Below are positions 1-6,243 of a DNA stretch of 6,243 nucleotides, piece after piece (the first letter of the stretch is position 1; the number at the start of each line of letters is the position of its first letter). Origin of the DNA: Pseudomonadota bacterium (GTDB lineage Bacteria; Pseudomonadota; Alphaproteobacteria; Sphingomonadales; Sphingomonadaceae); contig JAFAED010000246.1 of NCBI GenBank assembly GCA_023424275.1, positions 1 through 6,243 of the forward strand. Direction: 5' to 3'. The translations under genes were made by a program, and so were the position numbers. Under the pieces are notes generated by a model. The model saw only the letters and a list, made by a program, of their open reading frames with translations, was not told the DNA's origin and did not search any database.

Positions 1-1983
1 GCCCCACGTCACGAACATGATGAAGCTGTCGCCGTGGCGCACCTTCAGCCGCCCGTCGGGCTCGGCATCCCACAGCGTCGACGCGCGCACCGTGTCATTG
101 CCGCCGTCGAGCGGCAGGTCGACGCGGCTTGCGCCCTCACCGTGGCGAAGCCGCAGCACGGTCCCGAGCTTCGGGTCAAGGCCGTCGAAATGCTCCTGCA
201 GATGCGCGACGGTCTCTTTCAGCACGGTGCGCGGATCGGGCGCGGCGCGGCGCTGGTAATGGCTGCCGTTCGCGGGGCGCAGCACCATCAGCGCCAGCGC
301 GTCGCCCTTGCCCCGGCCATCGAGGTTCCAGTCCCATTCGCGGAGCAGCGCCTGCGCGCGCGCCAGTGCCGGGTCGTCCTTCGTGTCGAGCGCGAGCAGC
401 CGGTCCATCCACGCCTTCGCATAGCCGGTCTTCGCATAGGCGGTGTCATATTTGATCGTCTTCAGCCGCGCTTCGTCGATCTGCCCCGATGCCTCGAACA
501 ATTCGATCAGCCGCGTCGCGCGATTGGTCATATCGTCCTCGATCCCGAGCAGGGGCGAGAAAGCGGCGGCATCGAGTTCGTCGCCCGGCCCCGCAGCGAC
601 CCACGGCGTATTATTCGCGTTCATCACATAGCCCGAGCGCGGATTGACCAGCGCTGGCACGCGGTCGAACGGCAGCGTCTTCGTCCACAGATCGGCCGAC
701 GTGTCGCCGGGCAGCACGCCGCGCCAGTTGAATCCCGCCGGCCGGTCGGGGAACATCGCATTGTAGAAGAGCCCGATATTGCCCTTGGCATCGGCGTAGA
801 TAAAATTGGTCGCGGGCACGCCCTGCCCCGCCATCGCCGCGCGCCATTCGGCGAAATCCTTCGCCTTGTTGAGCCGATAATATTGGGTGACCATATTCGC
901 CTGGTCGATCCCGGCATAACGGATCGCGAACGCGCCCTTTTCATTCTTCACCACCGGCCCGTGAACCGAGCGATAGATGGTGCGCGGGATCGGCAGCACG
1001 AATGGGCCGACCTTGACCTTCAGCCAGATGCGCTTTTCCTCGAGCGGCCGCCACGCGCCGTCGAAACGGTAATTCTCGCCGCTCTCGTCAAGGGTCAGCT
1101 TGTACACGTCGATCAAATCGGGCCGGTTCACCGTGTTCGTCCAGCCGAGATATTTATTATGGCCGAGGAAGGGATAGGGCGAGCCAGGGAAGTTCGCGCC
1201 GGCGAAGTCCCAGCCTTCCTGCGAATGGACGACGAGTTCGTACCATGCGACGCCGCCCGTCCATGGCTGGTGCGAATTGGACACGAGCCGCGTTGCGCCG
1301 TCGGTCGAGCGCGCGGGCGCCACCGCCATGCCGTTCGATCCATTGTCGGCGGGATCGGTGCCGACCGGCGTCAGCTCACGCGGCACCAGCTTGCCCGTCG
1401 CGTCGAGCGCCGGGCCGCCTTCGCGCCCGATCTCTTTGTCCTCGACGAGCGAACCGAGCACCGAATCGAGCCCGAAGAAAAAGGGCGAGCGCAGCACGAA
1501 GCCCGCAACGACATCCTCGCCGGTCACGGGGAACAGCCCCGACAGGCGGACCTCGCCCGGATGCTTGTCGGCATAATGATTGAGTCCGGCGGCATAGGCG
1601 GTGAACAGCGCCTTCACATCGGCGGGAAGACGCGGCCAGTCGCGCGCCGTCGTCGCGCGGACGTCCAGCAGCGCCTCGGCATAATCGATCTTCGCGCCAT
1701 CCTCGCCAAGCATCGCCCCCGCGCGGCCGCGCGTCATCGCGAGCACCTCCTGCAAGGTCGAAAAATCATCCTCGGCATGGGCGTAGGCGACGCCATAGGC
1801 GACGTCGGCGTCGGTCTTGCCAAAGATATGTGGCACACCGAAGCTGTCGCGCGCGATGCGGACGTCGGTCGGCTTGAACGCCGGCGCAGCGGGCGCCTCG
1901 GCGGTCAGCGGTTCCCACAGGGCGAGCGACACGGCGGCAACCGTCAGCAGCAACAGGAACCCCAGAAAAATCCGTCGCAGCAT
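1..1983 (-). CDS. Penicillin acylase family protein, probable acyl-homoserine-lactone-type acylase (C-terminus outside window)
   Basis: An N-terminal-nucleophile hydrolase that would cleave an amide-linked acyl group, such as the side chain of an acyl-homoserine lactone or a beta-lactam, in the periplasm. The first 661 residues are present; the frame is still open at position 1, so the 3' end is missing, probably by several tens of residues. ATG at 1983-1981 is fixed as the start by an in-frame TAA 15 bases upstream (1998-1996) and a good ribosome binding site. Residues 1-30 form a basic start (MLRR), a Leu-rich hydrophobic core and an Ala/Pro-rich stretch, read as a signal peptide or membrane anchor. 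The alpha chain covers roughly residues 31-215. Autoprocessing is expected at Gly215-Ser216 in the motif NGSNGM, making Ser216 the beta-chain N-terminal nucleophile. His238 (beta 23) and Val285 (beta 70) coincide with the PvdQ catalytic and oxyanion residues, and NANN at 455-458 is the likely oxyanion Asn region. It is divergent from the aminopeptidase gene. The family is near certain; the substrate is inferred. Confidence 0.92.
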   Translation of the reverse strand, partial: MLRRIFLGFLLLLTVAAVSLALWEPLTAEAPAAPAFKPTDVRIARDSFGVPHIFGKTDADVAYGVAYAHAEDDFSTLQEVLAMTRGRAGAMLGEDGAKIDYAEALLDVRATTARDWPRLPADVKALFTAYAAGLNHYADKHPGEVRLSGLFPVTGEDVVAGFVLRSPFFFGLDSVLGSLVEDKEIGREGGPALDATGKLVPRELTPVGTDPADNGSNGMAVAPARSTDGATRLVSNSHQPWTGGVAWYELVVHSQEGWDFAGANFPGSPYPFLGHNKYLGWTNTVNRPDLIDVYKLTLDESGENYRFDGAWRPLEEKRIWLKVKVGPFVLPIPRTIYRSVHGPVVKNEKGAFAIRYAGIDQANMVTQYYRLNKAKDFAEWRAAMAGQGVPATNFIYADAKGNIGLFYNAMFPDRPAGFNWRGVLPGDTSADLWTKTLPFDRVPALVNPRSGYVMNANNTPWVAAGPGDELDAAAFSPLLGIEDDMTNRATRLIELFEASGQIDEARLKTIKYDTAYAKTGYAKAWMDRLLALDTKDDPALARAQALLREWDWNLDGRGKGDALALMVLRPANGSHYQRRAAPDPRTVLKETVAHLQEHFDGLDPKLGTVLRLRHGEGASRVDLPLDGGNDTVRASTLWDAEPDGRLKVRHGDSFIMFVTWG

Positions 1984-1989
1984 CGTTGG

Positions 1990-1996
1990 TCCCTCT
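1990..1996 (-). promoter_or_regulatory. Ribosome binding site of the acylase gene
   Basis: On the minus strand AGAGGGA lies six bases upstream of the ATG at 1983. With the in-frame TAA just before it (1998-1996), it fixes the translation start. Confidence 0.7.
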
Positions 1997-2118
1997 TACG
2001 GTTTGGCGCGCAAGCTATCTGACCGCCATGTCGTCCGATGGCAAGCGACTGTCGTTCGTCGAGCCGGATTTGCGGCCGGACAGCGCACCGCTATGCAAGG
2101 TGCAGGTCATTGAACAAC

Positions 2119-2124
2119 GGGGAA
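2119..2124 (+). promoter_or_regulatory. Ribosome binding site of the aminopeptidase gene
   Basis: GGGGAA ends nine bases before ATG 2134 and fifteen before the next in-frame ATG at 2140. This favours 2134 as the start. It also argues against the ATG at 2038, which would put the Shine-Dalgarno and the signal peptide inside the protein. Confidence 0.6.
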
Positions 2125-2133
2125 TATCGAACC

Positions 2134-3708
2134 ATGCGCATGAAACATCTGCTCCTTTCCGCTTGCCTGTCGCTCGCCCTGGCGCCCGCCGCGATGGCAC
2201 AGGGCATCGCGGGATCGGGCGTCGTTCCCGCGACCGCCGCGAACAGTGCGGAGCGCGCAATCGGTTTTGCCGCGAACGCCCCCGCAGGCGCCGCGCTCGT
2301 TATCGTGATGACCGATGCCACGCTGCCGCCGCTCGACGGCGTGACATTCGGCGCCGCCGAACGGCAGGCGGTGGCCGCAGCCATCGCGGCAGCCAGCTTT
2401 GACGGCAAGCCCGGCTCGACGCTGTCGCTGCGCGGCATCGGCGCGCATCCGCGCATTCTGCTCGTCGGCGCCGGTCCCACGCCCTCGTCGCTTTCGCTCG
2501 CCGAGGCCGGCGGCAAGGCGGCACAGGATCTCAAAAACGAAGCGCAGCCGGTGGCGATCGCGGGCGCTTTCGGCGATGCCGCCGCCGCCGACGTCGCTTA
2601 TGGCTTCGCACTCGGCCAATATCGGTTCGACCGCTACAAGACGGTCGACAAAAAGGCGCCGCCCACCGGCGCGGTGACGCTCGTCGGCGCCAGCCCGTCG
2701 GCCGCCGAGGCCGTTTTCGCGAACCGCTGGAAGCCGCTGGCCGACGGCGTGCGCCTGTCGCGCGACCTTGCGAACGAACCCGCCAATGTCATCTATCCCG
2801 AAAGCTTCGTCGCGCGTGTCCGCGAAGCCTTTGCCGGAACCCCGGGGGTCAGCATCGAAGTGCTCGACGAAGCCGCGATGCGCAAGCTCGGCATGGGCAC
2901 GCTCGTCGGCGTCGGACAGGGCAGCCCGCGCGGATCGCGCCTGCTCGCGGTCCGCTATCGCGGCGCGGGCGCGCCCGATGCGCCGGTCGCCTTTATCGGC
3001 AAAGGCATCACCTTCGATTCGGGGGGCATCTCGCTGAAACCCGGCGCAGGTATGTGGGACATGAAGGGCGACATGTCGGGCGCCGCATCGGTCGTCGGCG
3101 CAGCGCTGTCGCTCGCGAAGTCTCGCGCCCCCGTCCATGTCGTCGCGGTCGCCGCGCTTGCCGAGAATATGCCCGACGGCAATGCCCAGCGCCCCGGCGA
3201 CGTCACGCGCACCATGTCGGGCAAGACGATCGAAATGCTCAATTCCGACGCCGAGGGCCGCCTCGTCCTCGCCGACGCCAATGAATATATCGCCGCCAAC
3301 TACAAGCCGCGCGCAATCGTCAACATCGCGACGCTCACCGGGTCGATCGTCGGCGCGCTCGACGATCAATATGCCGGCCTCTTCGCGCGCGACGAAAAGC
3401 TTGCCGCCGCGCTGCTCGCGGCGGGGGCCGCCAGCGGCGAAGAATTGTGGCGCATGCCGCTCCATAAAAATTACGCCGAAAAGCTGAAATCGGACATCGC
3501 CGACATCCGCAATATCGCCCCCAGCCAGGGTCCGGGCGCCAGCCTCGGCGCCCATGTCATCGGCTTCTTCGTCGACGAGGGCACCCCTTGGGCGCATCTC
3601 GACATCGCCGGGGTCAATCAGGCGGACAAGGCGACCTCGCTCGTTCCAAAGGGGATGAGCGGCTTTGGCGTGCGACTGCTCGACCAATTGGCCCGGTCCG
3701 GCGACTAG
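2134..3708 (+). CDS. Leucyl aminopeptidase, peptidase family M17, with N-terminal export signal
   Basis: A two-metal (Zn/Mn) exopeptidase releasing N-terminal residues from peptides. It is complete at 524 residues, close to E. coli PepA (503) plus a signal peptide. Residues 1-22 are a classic Sec signal: MRMKH, a Leu/Ala-rich core, then AMA before Gln23, so the enzyme should act in the periplasm or outside, whereas textbook PepA is cytoplasmic. LSAC at residues 8-11 resembles a lipobox, but it sits too early and the hydrophobic core continues past it, so signal peptidase I is preferred. The M17 N-terminal domain spans about 30-190 and the catalytic domain about 200-520, opened by the family motif RDLANEPAN. 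All key residues are present at a constant +20 offset from E. coli PepA: Lys290, Asp295, Lys302, Asp313, Asp372, Glu374 and Arg376. The family signature reads NSDAEGRL, with Ser for the usual Thr. It lies 78 bp upstream of clpB on the same strand and divergent from the acylase. The peptide substrates are unknown. Confidence 0.95.
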   Translation: MRMKHLLLSACLSLALAPAAMAQGIAGSGVVPATAANSAERAIGFAANAPAGAALVIVMTDATLPPLDGVTFGAAERQAVAAAIAAASFDGKPGSTLSLRGIGAHPRILLVGAGPTPSSLSLAEAGGKAAQDLKNEAQPVAIAGAFGDAAAADVAYGFALGQYRFDRYKTVDKKAPPTGAVTLVGASPSAAEAVFANRWKPLADGVRLSRDLANEPANVIYPESFVARVREAFAGTPGVSIEVLDEAAMRKLGMGTLVGVGQGSPRGSRLLAVRYRGAGAPDAPVAFIGKGITFDSGGISLKPGAGMWDMKGDMSGAASVVGAALSLAKSRAPVHVVAVAALAENMPDGNAQRPGDVTRTMSGKTIEMLNSDAEGRLVLADANEYIAANYKPRAIVNIATLTGSIVGALDDQYAGLFARDEKLAAALLAAGAASGEELWRMPLHKNYAEKLKSDIADIRNIAPSQGPGASLGAHVIGFFVDEGTPWAHLDIAGVNQADKATSLVPKGMSGFGVRLLDQLARSGD

Positions 3709-3732
3709 AGTTTGCGGAACCTCGGAACGCCC

Positions 3733-3761
3733 CTTGTGTTGCACAATAGCAACACTATCTT
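3733..3761 (+). promoter_or_regulatory. Candidate heat-shock (RpoH/sigma32-type) promoter of clpB
   Basis: CTTG at 3733-3736 is followed after 17 bases by ACTATCTT at 3754-3761. This closely resembles the alphaproteobacterial RpoH pattern (CTTG, 17-18 bases, CYTATNT), with one mismatch in the -10. The same bases also read as a housekeeping promoter: TTGTGT (3734-3739), a 16-base spacer, then TATCTT (3756-3761). Either reading would start transcription near 3767-3770, giving a leader of about 20 bases. ClpB genes are commonly under RpoH control, which supports the assignment; the element is a motif match only. Confidence 0.55.
3736..3755. repeat. Perfect 7-bp inverted repeat in the clpB promoter spacer
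   Basis: GTGTTGC (3736-3742) and GCAACAC (3749-3755) are exact reverse complements separated by the six bases ACAATA. The dyad fills the spacer between the proposed -35 and -10, a position typical of a repressor operator. It has no following T-run, so it does not look like an intrinsic terminator for the aminopeptidase gene. It is not the HrcA CIRCE element, whose arms are TTAGCACTC and GAGTGCTAA. The repeat is directly visible; a regulatory role is inferred. Confidence 0.6.
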
Positions 3762-3773
3762 GCTCCCCGAGAA

Positions 3774-3778
3774 AGGGG
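3774..3778 (+). promoter_or_regulatory. Ribosome binding site of clpB
   Basis: AGGGG ends eight bases before the ATG at 3787. An in-frame TGA at 3784-3786 abuts that ATG, so the reading frame cannot extend upstream and the start is fixed. Confidence 0.75.
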
Positions 3779-3786
3779 CTTTCTGA

Positions 3787-6243
<2,457 letters not shown>

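Larger units (their letters stand above)
1984..2133. promoter_or_regulatory. Divergent intergenic region between the acylase and aminopeptidase genes
   Basis: These 150 bases separate two divergently transcribed genes, so promoters for both should lie here or overlap the gene starts. For the plus strand the best candidate is weak: TTGCGG at 2070-2075, a 16-base spacer, then TATGCA at 2092-2097, about 37 bases before the aminopeptidase ATG. For the minus strand TTGCCA at 2044-2039 could be a -35 box, but no good -10 element follows at the right distance. A short imperfect dyad (CGAC-T-GTCG) near 2047-2055 is too small to call an operator. No RNA gene or terminator was seen. Confidence 0.4.

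Noticed and set aside
34..2022. Plus-strand open frame of 662 codons opposite the acylase gene
   Set aside because: It is codon-aligned with the acylase frame, its translation is Arg/His-rich without recognisable domains, and the minus strand encodes a clear acylase with catalytic motifs. The frame is open because TTA, CTA and TCA are avoided on the coding strand.
2038..2133. Upstream in-frame ATG at 2038 as the start of the aminopeptidase
   Set aside because: It would add 32 Arg/Ser/Cys-rich residues before a perfect signal peptide and would place the GGGGAA ribosome binding site within the coding region.
3715..3728. Short direct repeat CGGAAC (3715-3720 and 3723-3728)
   Set aside because: Two 6-base copies eight bases apart are easily expected by chance in GC-rich DNA, and nothing ties them to the promoter spacing.
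3709..3786. Intrinsic terminator after the aminopeptidase gene
   Set aside because: The only solid inverted repeat (3736-3755) has a modest 7-bp stem and no T-run after it, and its position fits a promoter-associated dyad better.
3709..3786. CIRCE/HrcA operator upstream of clpB
   Set aside because: The repeat arms GTGTTGC and GCAACAC do not match the conserved CIRCE arms, and the spacing is six rather than nine bases.

Overview
This GC-rich, gene-dense window looks like alphaproteobacterial chromosome. The codon use (GCC/CGC/CTC-rich, with TTA, CTA and TCA avoided), short intergenic gaps, and the pairing of a penicillin-acylase-family enzyme with a signal-peptide-bearing M17 aminopeptidase all fit a sphingomonad (Sphingopyxis/Sphingomonas type). 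That placement is inferred from sequence style and has not been tested. No mobile element, CRISPR array, tRNA, rRNA or recent transfer signature was seen.

Layout. (1) Positions 1-1983, minus strand: the first 661 residues of an exported Ntn-hydrolase of the penicillin acylase / acyl-homoserine-lactone acylase family; its C-terminus runs off the left edge. (2) Positions 1984-2133: a 150-bp divergent intergenic region holding the ribosome binding sites and presumably the promoters of both flanking genes. (3) Positions 2134-3708, plus strand: a complete M17 leucyl aminopeptidase with an export signal and every metal-binding and catalytic residue in place. (4) Positions 3709-3786: a 78-bp gap with a heat-shock-like promoter whose spacer contains a perfect 7-bp inverted repeat, followed by a strong Shine-Dalgarno. 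(5) Positions 3787-6243, plus strand: the ClpB disaggregase, 819 residues present, with the last few tens of residues beyond the right edge.

How they may work together. ClpB is a cytoplasmic stress chaperone working with DnaK/DnaJ/GrpE, and it appears to have its own promoter, so it is probably not simply operonic with the aminopeptidase. The acylase and aminopeptidase are both predicted to act in the cell envelope, one on amide-linked acyl groups and the other on peptide N-termini. They share an intergenic control region, but any shared pathway is speculation.

The window is mostly ordinary core and accessory metabolism. No convincing undescribed system was found. The points most worth checking are the PvdQ-like (rather than penicillin-G-acylase-like) catalytic residues of the acylase, the exported aminopeptidase with a variant family signature, and the inverted repeat inside the clpB promoter.
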